From Rhizopus sp. PT2906 (lineage: Eukaryota > Mucoromycota > Mucoromycetes > Mucorales > Rhizopodaceae): 64,000 bases of DNA. The notes beneath the pieces are model-generated. The model had not been told where the DNA came from. It did no database searches and saw nothing but the letters and a program-made list of their open reading frames with translations. Location of the stretch: NCBI GenBank assembly GCA_025529335.1, contig JAMYHX010000007.1, positions 186,001 to 250,000 of the forward strand. Reading direction: 5' to 3'. Shown here one piece after another: positions 1 through 10,815 of the stretch (within the stretch, counting starts at the first letter, position 1; each line of letters opens with the position of its first letter). Made by a program: the position numbers and the translations under genes.

Positions 1-345
1 ATTCTTTTTTAGGTCTAATGAATCTCAAAAGGTATAAAGGTCATTGTTCTCAGGAACATCTAAATTGCTTCCTTGGTGAAACTGCGAGTAGTTGACATAA
101 TGTCACCTCAGTTCAAGATTATGAATACATTGAATTGTAGTAGTCAATACATATCCTATATAAATGCAATAGAATTGACTTGTAAAAAATGACGATAAGA
201 AAGCCTTGTTTTTGTCATTGAAGGGGCTCCTAATTCATGCATTCACGTTACACATTGCGCCAATAAGAAAAAGCTTAAGACCTGATTGTGACGTAAAGAT
301 TCTTTTTGTTTTTTCTTTTTTCCTTGAAATGACATTTCAACACTA
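1..345. other. Upstream intergenic region
   Basis: AT-rich sequence with no open reading frame that I can support. The last 50 bases before the ATG at 346 are T- and pyrimidine-rich, as in front of many genes in this window, so this is probably the promoter and leader of the following membrane protein gene. Confidence 0.4.
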
Positions 346-1311
346 ATGAGTGAGCACCGTTCAGCTAATGAAACACAGAGTATCACTGATTTGAGCAATC
401 TTCAGGATATCTTTACTTTTCAATTTGTCCAAGGACGTCCGATAACAAATATAATTATAGCGATTCTTTGGAGCATTGGGCTGCCTATCCTATTATATGA
501 ACTACTCAAGCCAAGACTAGGCCAAGTAGTTGCTATGATCATTGCTTCTTGTCCGCCATTAGTTATTGTTATCTCGTAAGTAGTCATGATAATAATGAAA
601 TCAAATGTCGCTAATAATACAAGACGTATGTTAAAGACGAGGAAACTTGATGTGCTAGGCTTTGTTGCTGGCGTTAGTTTTTTGATATCTGGAATTATAG
701 TAAGGCAACTTGTATCTGATGAAAAAGTGTAACTTAGTTTATACTAGTCTATTGCCCAGCCTTCACCACAGGTGTCTTCCATATGTGAATCTATTGTTCC
801 TCTACTGGTAGGTGTATTTTGTCTCATATCCTTACTACCAATCAAGATTGGTAAATTTGAATTACGTCCTCTCGTCTTTGAGGTCACAAGTCAATTGATG
901 CCTCGGACAGAAAGAAATGAAGAGTTATCAGCCAAAGACAAGCAAAGACTTCATAATCCAAGGGATGCAGAGAATAAGGGTGGGTTGCTTGACTGGGTAT
1001 ACGGTCATATGGCAAAGATCAGAAATGACTTGAGGATCTTAACAGCATGCTGGGGAATAGTACTTGTTGTTGGGTTTATCGTAAAGGCAATCATCGCATC
1101 CACTTCAACCGATGTTAGCAAGGCACAACACTTTGGGTACATCTTTTTTACTCTAGCCACCTTGGGTATGATGGCTATATCTTTTATGTTTACAAAACTA
1201 ATGAAAAGACACGTTAAAGAAGAATCAGAACAAATGGTGAGGGAAGGTTGCAGCAATGTGCAGTGGGGTATAGAGGCAATGTCTATAGGCTTTAACCAAG
1301 TCACAGGCTAG
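346..1311 (+). CDS. Multi-pass membrane protein, VC0807-like (uncharacterised)
   Basis: Three exons join cleanly: 346-575, 624-726 and 772-1311 (stop TAG), giving about 290 residues. The first intron has GTAAGT and a CTAATAATAC branch-like stretch before AAG. The second starts GTGTAA and ends CACAG. Six hydrophobic segments are visible: about residues 34-56 and 62-78 in exon 1, one in exon 2 (LDVLGFVAGVSFLIS), one at the start of exon 3, and two more around WGIVLVVGFIVKAII and IFFTLATLGMMAISFMF. A charged loop lies between segments 4 and 5. The layout resembles the VC0807/intracellular-septation-A-like membrane family found widely in Mucoromycota, but I infer this from pattern only and no function can be assigned. 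The stop codon overlaps the stop of the convergent INTS13 gene. Confidence 0.75.
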
Positions 1312-3640
1312 ATCTCCCCTTTCTCCCCTGGTTGTGCTATACGACCCTCAAACTCCCTCTTGACCTTTTTATTCATTGGCAGTCCTTGTGGGCTCCTTTG
1401 TAATTTATCATTCATCCAGTACAGCCATAATAAATTACCAGGCTCGCCTAGTTTTTCTAGTTCCTGCTTTTCCTCATTTTCTTTCTCTTCTAACGTGGGC
1501 GGAATAGGATTCAGGTAAGGCACGGCTAAAGTAGGGTCAGGGTATTTCTGAATGATAGGTGGTTGAGTAGTCAAGGTAGAAGAAGACAATGCAGGCGTGT
1601 TCTTGATAGGCGCACCTCGTCTGCCTCTAAAATTTGTATTCACTTTAACACCAGCAACAGGGAGTTGGTGTGAGAAAGGTTGTGCCTCGCCTGTTGTTGT
1701 CTGTTTGACTGCAGGCAAGACACCCTGTGCCACTTCTTCCTTTTCCCTTAATGTCATATTTTCATACTGCTGTACCTGACTCCACGCCTGGTCTATATCC
1801 ATGGTTTCAGACGCTTTATTGTCCTCAGATTTTACATCCAAGACCTTTGGCTCTTCCTTGGCCGCGGGTTCAACAGGCTTATGACGAGTCGCTCTTTCGA
1901 TGCTTTGAGTAGTACTAAATGACGCTTTTGGTATCATTGCCAAGTGATGAGGGGCATATTTTGTCGGATTGATATGAATCAAGTGATACAAAGGATTGGA
2001 TGTGACAGAAGTCAAAAACTCATCCATGTTCAAGTGCAGATTGGGTTTCAGTACACATTCTGTGAATTCTGTTGCCCCCAATTCACTCGGCAGTTTCTTG
2101 GTCTTTTTCATTCCTTCTGGCTTCACCTCGATAAGTTCTAGTGACTGATCGATCATTCTTGAAAACTCTTCTTGAAGTTCGTTATTGAAACAGTAAAGGT
2201 AAATGTTGTCTAGGAACAAGACTAAAATTAGATGTTGCTCAAAAAAGGGGGGGAATAAGGGGAACATTACTATTTTCAGCCATCAAAACATGTGTCCATC
2301 TAGAAGTTTGGCTTGCTTCAGAAGTCATGAGATATGAAATACTTCCTTTTAAAGTCATGTCTACATATACTTCTGTAGGTAAATCACGCATCTTCATAGG
2401 TGAAACGACGTGCCTACAGGTACACCATTCTGAGCCTATATATATATATTACATCTGTTTATATTCTAAGAATTACTTTTTTTATGCAATTACCTTGAAT
2501 GGCTCTTTTGCTTCTTTTGAGATAAACCAAGCTTAACTGTCTTGAACTCAAAAAGTTTGGGTCATGAATAGGCTTATCTGTTTCTGTCTTTTTCCGATTA
2601 ATCAAGTGATGTCCTTCGAGCTTGTAATACAATGTTACTGTGTGAGTTGATTGCTGCTGTTCAGATGACTTTGAAGAACAATAAGCAAATGTATGTAACA
2701 ATAATGTAGAGTTTACCTTCATTGGTATTTTCAGTATATTGAGCGTATCTACATCAAAATATAATTGTGCCAAGTGTATCATGGCCATATTCAAGTCATT
2801 GTAGCCATTGGGTATATTGTGAACGGATACGGTCAGCTTGTCAGATACTCGCTTACTGATGATGTTGTTAGGTAGCTGTTCAGAGTGAGAAAATAATCGA
2901 AGTATGTCAACTTGAACATGATCTAGGCTAGATAAAACGTGTTAGAGATCCACTTTGAGCTTTTGTTTTTATCAGACGTACTTTGTATGTTTATCTGCTG
3001 CTTTATGCAATAGTATGCGAAGGTCTTTAGTCATTTCATTTGCATTATTACGAAATCTAGTAAAAGAGAGAGAGAGGTCAATATCCCCTTTATCTATGTA
3101 CTTTTCTTCTTACTCAAATAGCTTTTCATTGTTATCCTTTGCAATCACGACCAACACTAAACGACAACGATTTAAGCTACCCGTCTGTTGCTTCATAAAC
3201 ATGCTGAATACTTTATCTATACTCAACTGTAATCTATCTTCACGATAAGTTTCTCTAGGTTGAACAAGAGGAAACTGCTGTTGTAATCTATAAATTGTTT
3301 GTTGATCTATGTCATTGAGTACTATAGGTATTCTGCCTGCAACCACCACGTTGATCTGATAATTACACAAGTCAGTTGCTTTTTATACACAAATCTGCGT
3401 CTTTCTTTTCTTACAGGATCTTTAGCAAGTGTCCAACCAATCCGACAGAATTTCAGAGTACTCTGTACCATACAACTCCATAATGGGTAAGGTGGAAGTT
3501 GATCTAATCAAAAAGACAAGTTAATGCTGAACAATAAAAGCCATAGTCTTACCTTTTGGCTCAAGTAGAGTGTTCTCTGGTCTTTGAGTGGGCGCAAATG
3601 CCCCGGGATGTCCATCGAGAATTAGAAATGTATGAACCAT
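1308..3640 (-). CDS. INTS13: Integrator complex subunit 13 (Asunder) homologue
   Basis: At least eight exons on the minus strand reconstruct a protein of roughly 650 residues, close to metazoan INTS13 (about 700). Recognisable Asunder blocks, in order: an N-terminal VHTFLILDGHPG strand (compare HKTVFVLDHCPY); YPLWSCMVQSTLKFCRIGW (compare SLWTCSVESSMEYCRI); a long helical segment; NMAMIHLAQLYFDVDTLNIL followed by IPMK (compare HFDLASTTITNIPMKEE); a HTVTLYYKLEGHHL strand; and a C-terminal LLWLYWMNDKL...REFEGRIAQPGE tail matching the conserved LLSLWSNRI...QEFAGRLNS motif that binds the INTS9/11 cleavage module. The start is placed at the ATG at 3640. A good acceptor (TTTTTTCTTCTGTTTAG) lies 15 bases upstream, so a short 5' exon could precede it. 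One intron near 2220-2270 is only about 49 nt. In animals INTS13 acts in snRNA 3'-end processing and enhancer RNA transcription in the nucleus. Confidence 0.85.
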
Positions 3641-3915
3641 ATTTGGAGGATTCTAAACAGAAGAAAAAATTGTATGACACGAGTTTTCAAAGACAGCTTT
3701 CGGTCTTTTGTATTAAAATGTCAATAGCCAAACCGGTGATGCTGATAGGTGTCTGTAACGGGAACAGACTGTTTTTGGGCAAAACGGGATCGGGAAATAC
3801 GCGCGATAAAAGGGGAAGGGGGACATTGTATGGATAAATAAATTGCCCTGGTTCCATCGGCAAACACGTATAAAAGGAGATTCTATTTTGTTCTTCTTTT
3901 CTCTTCATTGTAACT

Positions 3916-6683
3916 ATGCTCGTCAAGGCTTTCCAAGAAGATTATCGACTCAATTTCAAAAACCATCAAGTCGATGGTCCTTCCTCTCCTCGTGATTACT
4001 TGGAATGGAATGCTAGAGTGCGCAAGTGGCGCCTTGAGCAGCAGGCAAAGAAGAATGAGTATGGTCAATCCACTACTGGTCATGATGTTCCTAGTCTTCA
4101 ATGGGCTCAAAGGAGCTATGCTCAACACAATGTTATGCTCCATGACTTGTTTCTTTTTGACCCTGTCACTAACACATATACCACTGATAAGCTTTTGAAA
4201 GGTATATATATATACCTAATGTGACTGTGGAGATGATTAAGCTTCTGTTAGATATCGAAGAGCGTTATGGTGTCGTTGACTCTGTTGTTGTAAGTTACAT
4301 CAATCCACGATCTGCAAGATTTGTAACACACATTTTTAGATTTGGCCATCTTTCCCAAATCTCGGTTGCGATAGTCGCAATGAAGAGGATTACTTTAGAT
4401 GTCTTCCTGGCGGTACAGCAGCCATCAAGGCCTTAGTGGCTGACCTTCACCATAAAAATATCAAGGTGATCTTTCCTATTCTCGGTTGGGATAACGGAAC
4501 TGTAAGAACCACAAGAAGCTTGTTTGTTTATATAGCAGAAAATTCTTAATACGCTTCTTATTGCATTAGCGTGACCCACAAGCCCCTTGGAGTTACATTT
4601 TACCCAGATTGTTTAGTAGGCGTCTTTTTTTATTTACTATAGCTTATATTCAATCTAATACGTTTCCTTTTAGAGGAATTTAATGTTGATGGTATGGCTG
4701 GTGAGTTTTCTCACTTCCCTCAAGACTTTTGGATGAGCTCCCTTGCCATAGGTCATCCTTTGGTTTATGTTTCTCAAGCCAGCAGCAAGCACAGTTTGAA
4801 TCAAGCTTCTGAAGCAGATGATACTTTTGTAAGCTGTCAAACATTAAGCATATTACTGCTTCTAACAGTTGTCCCATTTTTTACATAGACTCTGCAATGG
4901 AACACGATGGATACAGGTAAGATCCTTTTCTTCTTCTTTGACTTGTAATTCTAATTCTTTCTATTTAGCTAAATATGATACAAACTCGTAAGTCATTTTT
5001 AAATGATCAAAACTTCTTTTTTATTTACCAGCAAACAGTCGCATTCCTACTGTTTCATCTCGCAAATTGATAGAGTCTAGACATATGACCCATGCATCGG
5101 ATAAATGGTGCAGAAACAAAACTTCCTTGATCCAACATGCGTTCTTTAATGGTAAATTACACACACACACACATCCATCTTTAAATACTAACATGCATAC
5201 AAAGGTATTGGCATTGAAGTCTGGGAAAACATCTTTGGTATCTGGAACCAACTTACTCCTCGTGATGCAGAAGCAATCCGTCGTACAACCAGCATCCTTC
5301 GTTGCTTTGGACCTGACTTTTTCACATCTCCCGAATGGGAGCCTCACTGCCCATGCGTTCGATGGGAAACTGTCTTTTCGAGCAAATTCCCTAGCCGTAA
5401 TGTCTCTGACCAATGCGTCTGGACCTTTGTCAACCGTGGACCTGTTGTTGTCACCGGCCACCAGATGACTGTCAACTACCACATCGGCCTTCAATTCTAC
5501 GATGTCTGGCGTGGTGTAGAAATCACACCTACGAATATCGTTGATGGTCTTGCTACTCTTAGCTTCGATATTGAGCCCTATGGTTATGGCTGTATCTTTG
5601 CTACCTCAGACGTCTCAGCATTACCTTCTGGCTTTGAAATGCTCATGGAGACCATGAGAAGACGTTCAAAGATACCCTTGACAAGTATTCCTATCTCTAG
5701 CACTATCCTCTGGCAAGAACTTGATCAAGTAACTGTGAGCAAACTTGCACCTGAAGGCACCTGTGGTATGGTTCGTATCGAAGGTTGTGACAACTACGTC
5801 TTTACCGTCAAGGGCTTAGAATCTCGTCCTGACTGTACCTGTGAGTATCCAGGCATGGATATCAAGTATCCTTGGGAGTTCCAGCCTTCAAAAATCCATG
5901 CACCTTACCGCATGAAAATCAAAACATTCTATATGGACGCATACCCTGTGACTGAGGCTCAATTCAAAGAATTCTTGGATGCCACAAACTATAAGCCTGA
6001 AGATCCCACCAACTTCTTGAAGCACTGGATTTGTGGTTGTTACCCTGCTTCTCGTGCAAATAAGCCTGTGGTTCATGTGTCGATTGAAGATGCAAGAGCT
6101 TATGCCAAATGGGCAGGAAAACGGTAAAGACTGAAAATAATATTGATTTTTTTTTTATTTCTAATTTCTTTAAAGTCTTCCTCATGAATGGGAATGGCAA
6201 TACGTGGCTCAAGCCGGTACAGAATACAAGACTTATCCTTGGGGCAACGAATGGGACGCATCTAAGGTTCCTGAAGTCTATAGTGGACGTGAAAGACTCT
6301 ACCCAGATCATCCTCCTGCTGATGTAGATGCTTTCCCGAATGGTCGTTCATGTTTCGGCGTCTATGATCTTACAGGCAATGTCTGGCAGTGGACCGACGT
6401 TTACCAAGACCAACATACACGTGCAGGTATGTCTCAATGTAATTCATTAGTTTAACCATCTCATCTTTTTTTTTTTTTTTGAATAGCCATTATCCGTGGT
6501 GGATCCTATTATCAACCTAAAAATGGACAATACTTCCCACAAGCCTATCGTAACGATGAGCATGGTAAATATATCCTGATGTCACCCTCCGTTGATCGAT
6601 GTGCCACAATTGGTTTCCGTTGTGTTAAGGATACGGAAGAAAGTGCTGCAGCCTTGGGCAATTGCCTATTTGATGAATGTTAA
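3916..6683 (+). CDS. Formylglycine-generating-enzyme (FGE/EgtB/PvdO) fold protein with N-terminal barrel-like domain
   Basis: About nine exons give a protein of about 690 residues. The first two thirds (WPSFPNLGCDSRNEEDYFRCLPGG, FPILGWDNGT, RHMTHASDKW, FFNGIGIEVWENIFGIWNQL) resemble a (beta/alpha)-barrel-like region that precedes the sulfatase-modifying domain in some planctomycete and protist proteins. The C-terminal third, from YPWEFQPSKIHAPYRMKIKTFYMDAYPVTEAQFKEFL, is an FGE-sulfatase fold, with the typical PVVHVSIEDARAYAKWAGKRLPHEWEWQYVAQAG, NVWQWTDV, RGGSYY and GFRC motifs. The CxxxxC copper-binding pair of true FGE is absent in front of GFRC, so genuine formylglycine synthesis is doubtful and another non-haem activity is possible. 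The reading frame breaks in a (TA) run at 4203-4214. All other junctions are canonical and in phase. It is divergent from INTS13 across 275 bp. Confidence 0.78.
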
Positions 6684-7782
6684 CTCTTTTAATACCTATT
6701 TTCTTTTTCTTTTTTTACCCCTCATAAATAAATGCCATATTGCATATGCATATCAAATATAGATAACTGCTTATTTCTATATTGTTTAAATTAGATAGTC
6801 TAGCCATGGCCATGAAAGATTACTTGTAAAAATCTAAACTTCCACCAAAGGAAGAACCGTGTTTGATACGGCGATTGGATTACAGTAGGACTCTATCCTG
6901 GAATAACCTTGATTCTGGAATGCTACGCCTACCCATCAAGGGCCATGGCAGAATGTAAGTTCGTTTAAAAACTCTCAATCCAGGAATAGCCAGAAAGTTG
7001 ACACTATCAATCGTAATGTTTTTCCACTTGAATGATGATATTGGGAAAAATGAAAATAAGCGAGGAAAGCGTGTGGTGCTTTCAGGTGATTGATCGTTGC
7101 TTTTCCTATACTGTTCTTCTGTATGTCAATATCAGAGAATTTTGTACAGATTATATCAATACGTTGTTTTTGCAAATCAGTGACGGTATTGACAATATCT
7201 TCTGGCCAAAGAGAATCACCACCGTAGACTAACAGTAGCATTTGACAACTCCTTGAGGAACTTTATTATTTTGTGGTTATGTATTGGCAATAATAAAAAT
7301 TCCTTTTACCTCTTGTCACTTCTTGGGCTCTTTTACGGCTTTGAATTTGTTTAATAATTATGCGACATTACTTTTAGAAGAAAACTGTCGTAGGATGTAG
7401 ATGAAACAGTAAAGAGACAACATAAATGGATGGTTGTTGTATAAGCTGTTAACAACATTTGATACATGGCTTTCATATATCATCTGGTTTTTCTGATTAA
7501 TTACATTGCTAAAATACACATTTCAATGTTTTGTGTTACATCTCGAAATGATTTTTGATTGGACCAAAAGTTAAGTTCAACTTGTAGGCAAAAAATCATT
7601 GTTAAAAATGTATTGTTCAATCATTGTTCTAACAAAAAGCGGGAAAAGATTGCAACAAGCTAAAGTGAAAAGTAAAAAAAAGGCCGAATCGATCAGTTGC
7701 TGTGTGATTCAGACTGTTCCAATGCTTTTTTTTTATTCTTTCTCTCTTTCTCGACAAAAAGGGTACATAATAACCCAATATT
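6684..7782. other. Intergenic region with possible decayed ORF
   Basis: Between the FGE-like gene and the trehalose phosphatase. On the minus strand at 6975-7241 an 88-codon frame (LVYGGDSLWPEDIVNTV, then QKQRIDIICTKFSDIDIQ) reads like real protein. A second minus frame just downstream (KWKNITIDSVNFLAIPGL, 6900-7030) also looks protein-like but is out of frame. This may be the remains of a gene of unknown family. Otherwise AT-rich with nothing recognisable. Confidence 0.25.
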
Positions 7783-8690
7783 CTATAATGCGCTATTTTT
7801 TGAAAAAGACACCAGCTGCCCGAGTGTCCCAACAATATCCTCACTGGATTCAACACTATATTTTGCCTTTGTCTTCTTTGTCAGTGGTCCCACAGACACA
7901 CAAAAGGCTTGTTGATCTCCCTCGAGCGCTTTAAACATGTCTTCATCTGTCTGATCATCACCAGCACAGAAAATGAAATCATAATCCTCATTCTCTTTAA
8001 TCCTCTTGACCACTTCTCCCTTGTTCACCAAGATCGACCTGGCTTCGACATTCATCTTTCCAATCAAAATATCTACGCCGACAATACTCTTGAGCTCATC
8101 AAAGCACAGCTGAGATTGCTGGGTACTAATAATAATGAGTCAACGATCAAAAACACATGTACACACACACGTACGCTTTCTGTATATCAGATGCATTTCG
8201 ATAATGCCAAGTGATCGACGACTTCTTTTGCTCAATGACTGTACCAGGATTACTCTGTGTGTATTTTTCAAATATAGCCAACGCTTTTTCCTTCCAAGAC
8301 ATGTCTGCATCCTTCAACATATCCGTCCAATCATAGATGTCGGCTTTTTTCATAAACGAGCCGTGTTCTGCACTCAAGCCTAAACGTGGTATTTTTGAGC
8401 CGAGGTAGGTATCGAGAAAGAGTTGATCACGACCAGAGATGACCCAGGTGGTATTAGCGGGATCTTTACAGAGTAGTTGAAGACAGTGTAGTAATGCTGA
8501 CGTAGGTTGAGCATCGGCTGGATTGTTGACGATGGGAGTCAAGGTGCCCTTTTATACAATCAATACTGATAGAAAACAAGTCAGTCTCTGTTACGCTTAC
8601 GTCGTAATCAAATAGAAAGAGTCGTTTTCGTGCTGCTTTGTATGTATTGACTAAAGAAGTTGTATTCAAGGGTTTTGTATACTTGTTCAT
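7783..8690 (-). CDS. Stand-alone trehalose-6-phosphate phosphatase
   Basis: Three exons, about 270 residues. Motif I of the HAD superfamily is formed across the first intron: FLFDYD joined to GTLTPIV (DxDGTLT, with the two catalytic aspartates). Motif II is WVISGRD, and the late GDDQTDEDMF motif supplies the magnesium-binding acidic residues. These are diagnostic of trehalose-6-phosphate phosphatase (OtsB/Tps2 C-terminal domain), which dephosphorylates trehalose-6-P to trehalose in the cytosol. The residues before motif I (TSLVNTYKAARKR) match the linker that follows the synthase-like domain in fungal Tps2, but here the protein begins only about 25 residues earlier, so the large N-terminal glucosyltransferase-like domain is missing. 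No such domain is found upstream on this strand. The gene is convergent with nothing obvious downstream. The start at 8690 is the only Met before the conserved block. Confidence 0.88.
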
Positions 8691-8976
8691 AAGAAAAAGA
8701 AATATGTATTTAATAGTTTTTAAATAGAACTAATTTTTACGTTGGTCGTAGATTCGATTCCCTTGTTAGAATCAAGTTGTTGTTGTAGTATTTGCATAGA
8801 AAATTAAGAGAGATAAAGAAGGAGAGAAAAAAAAAAAAGGGAAAAAAGATAAGAAGTAACTAAGTGACTGGGTAACACAATGATAATTTTTTATTCTATT
8901 AGTCTATGCAATGTATGCAATGTAAAATGTACATGTAAATATGAATATGCAAAATATATAAGGAAAAAAAGTATAA
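8691..8976. other. Intergenic, promoter of the phosphatase
   Basis: AT-rich with an A-rich purine tract at 8811-8850, equivalent on the minus strand to a pyrimidine-rich leader upstream of the phosphatase ATG. The 3' end of the MFS transporter lies on the other side. No gene is seen here. A B-box-like GATTCGATTCCC at 8750 has no tRNA around it. Confidence 0.4.
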
Positions 8977-10815
8977 TTAGACAACACTTTCTTTTTCAAT
9001 GTCGATCTCTTGTTTTGTAGATGCAGCTGTGGATGAACCACCATAACGAACAGGCTTGAAGAAGATAGCTACCACAAGACCAAGACCAGCTGCGACCAAA
9101 GGAATGATGAACAAATTATGCATGGCAGCAGCATAAGCATGAGTCACGGGTTGTTGGTATTCAAGAGGCATTTTGCGAATAAACAGATAGTTCTTTAATG
9201 CACCATATTCATTAGCTACCTTGAGTACTTCCGCAGGTAATCCTGCATATTGAGCCTTGACAAAGGTAGCTGAAAGGGTTTGGTAAATACATACACCCAC
9301 AGAGGAGGAGAGCATCATAAAGAAGTTGACACAGGTCGTGGCGACTGCAATATCTTTTAAAGCGACGCTCGATTGGACAGTGAAGATGGCATTCTGATTG
9401 GATAGACCAAATGCCAGACCTCCAAAGGCAAGAAAGCCTGCCTGTTGACCCCAGTTGCTGCTAGGATTGACGAGTTGAAATAAGCCGTAACAGATCAAGT
9501 TGGAGGCACCAGCAAAGATGATAAAGTATTTGGGGTAAGGGAAGATTCGGATTAAGATACCACCGCCTACGGATGCAGCAATCAAGCAGACCATGAATGG
9601 AATCAAACGAAGACCTGATTGGGTACTATCAGCTCCAAATACGGCTTGAAAGTAAACTGGACCAAAGTACAGAGTACAGATAAATGTAAGACCAAGGAAG
9701 ATCATGTAAAGATAGGCTGTAGTACATGCAGGGTTCAACAAGATTTGAGCAGGTAAAAGCTAAATTAAAAATAAGTATCTATTTAATGAATACACCAAAG
9801 TAACTTACAGGTTCTTTAGCAACCCAACCTTCGACATAGATTAGAGCAATAAAAGAAACACCAGAAGCCACAAAGGAACCAATGCAGTGTCCGTCATTCC
9901 AACCATAGCTGTTTCCCCAACTGAGGGCAAGAAGTAAACAGACAACAAAGCCAGTGGCGAAGAGGGTACCAAGATAATCAATTCGCTTCAACTTGTGGAT
10001 AAAGCTCTCTTGAGCGACATTCTCAGGAGCTTTCAGAAAGATGAAAATGATGACAAATGCTATTCCAGACAGTATCACATTCAGCCAAAAATCCCAGTGC
10101 CAGGAAGCGTGATCGACAAAAGCGCCACCTAAAAAAGAGAAAAAAAAAAGATTAGTTTTTGAAAAGCGCGCGGTTCTTTAATATCATTACCGATTAAGGG
10201 ACCCACCACACTGGCAATACCATAGATAACACCAAGGATAGACTGGAATCGAGGACGAAGAAGGACAGGTGTAACATCAGTGACGGTGATATAAGTCATG
10301 GACATGACTCCGCCTCCACCAAAACCTTGGATGGCTCGACCAGCGATCAAGATATTGATAGAATTAGAAACAGCACTGATGATTGATCCAATAAAGAACG
10401 TGGCAATGGCAAATAAAAAGACAGCTTTTCTACCAAAGATATCCGAAAACTATGAAGCAAGTCAGTACATGTTTTCTGTGTGAAATTGTATTAGTCAATT
10501 GTTTACCTTGCCGGACAGAGGTTGAAATGCATTGATGGCAACAAGATAAGCGGTCGCAATCCATGTCTGATTCTCGGTTGCATTTAATTGTGTGGCAATG
10601 ATACCCATAGCAGGTGCAACCAAAGTAGAGTTAAGGGACATCATAAACATGGCAATACAGATACCAGTCATGAGGATAGTAAATCGAAACATTTCAAATC
10701 TTGTTTTAAAGTTTTCGCTGTATTGATCATTTGATTCCTTTGAGACATAAATGGTTGGCTCATTCGCTTGAGAGTCGTTGGACGAGCGCTGGTCTAAGTT
10801 AATACTAGAAGACAT
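8977..10815 (-). CDS. MFS transporter, DHA2 (drug:H+ antiporter, 14-TM) type
   Basis: Five exons on the minus strand, about 550 residues. The protein opens with a polar Ser/Asn/Gln-rich cytosolic tail (MSSSINLDQRSS...). About 14 hydrophobic segments follow. DHA2 hallmarks are present: LNSTLVAPAMGIIATQLNA in the first helix region, WIATAYLVAINAFQPLSGK (motif D1-like), the GRAIQGFGGGGVMSM motif, and SVVGPLIG (motif C, antiporter). It probably exports small toxic molecules across the plasma membrane in exchange for protons. The substrate cannot be read from sequence. The start is set at the Met before SSSINLD (10815), because upstream in-frame residues look like leader sequence. It ends with an acidic cytosolic tail, EIDIEKESVV. 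Confidence 0.88.

Noticed and set aside
4202..4233. A 32-nt intron (GTATAT...GGAG) to explain the FGE-like frame break
   Set aside because: Joining at these sites gives GAT GAT TAA, an immediate stop, so it does not restore the frame.
5021..5494. 157-codon minus-strand frame
   Set aside because: It covers spliced exons of the FGE-like gene on the other strand, which carry conserved motifs.
8745..8765. tRNA B-box-like GATTCGATTCCC
   Set aside because: No acceptor, D- or anticodon-stem pairing could be found on either strand around it.
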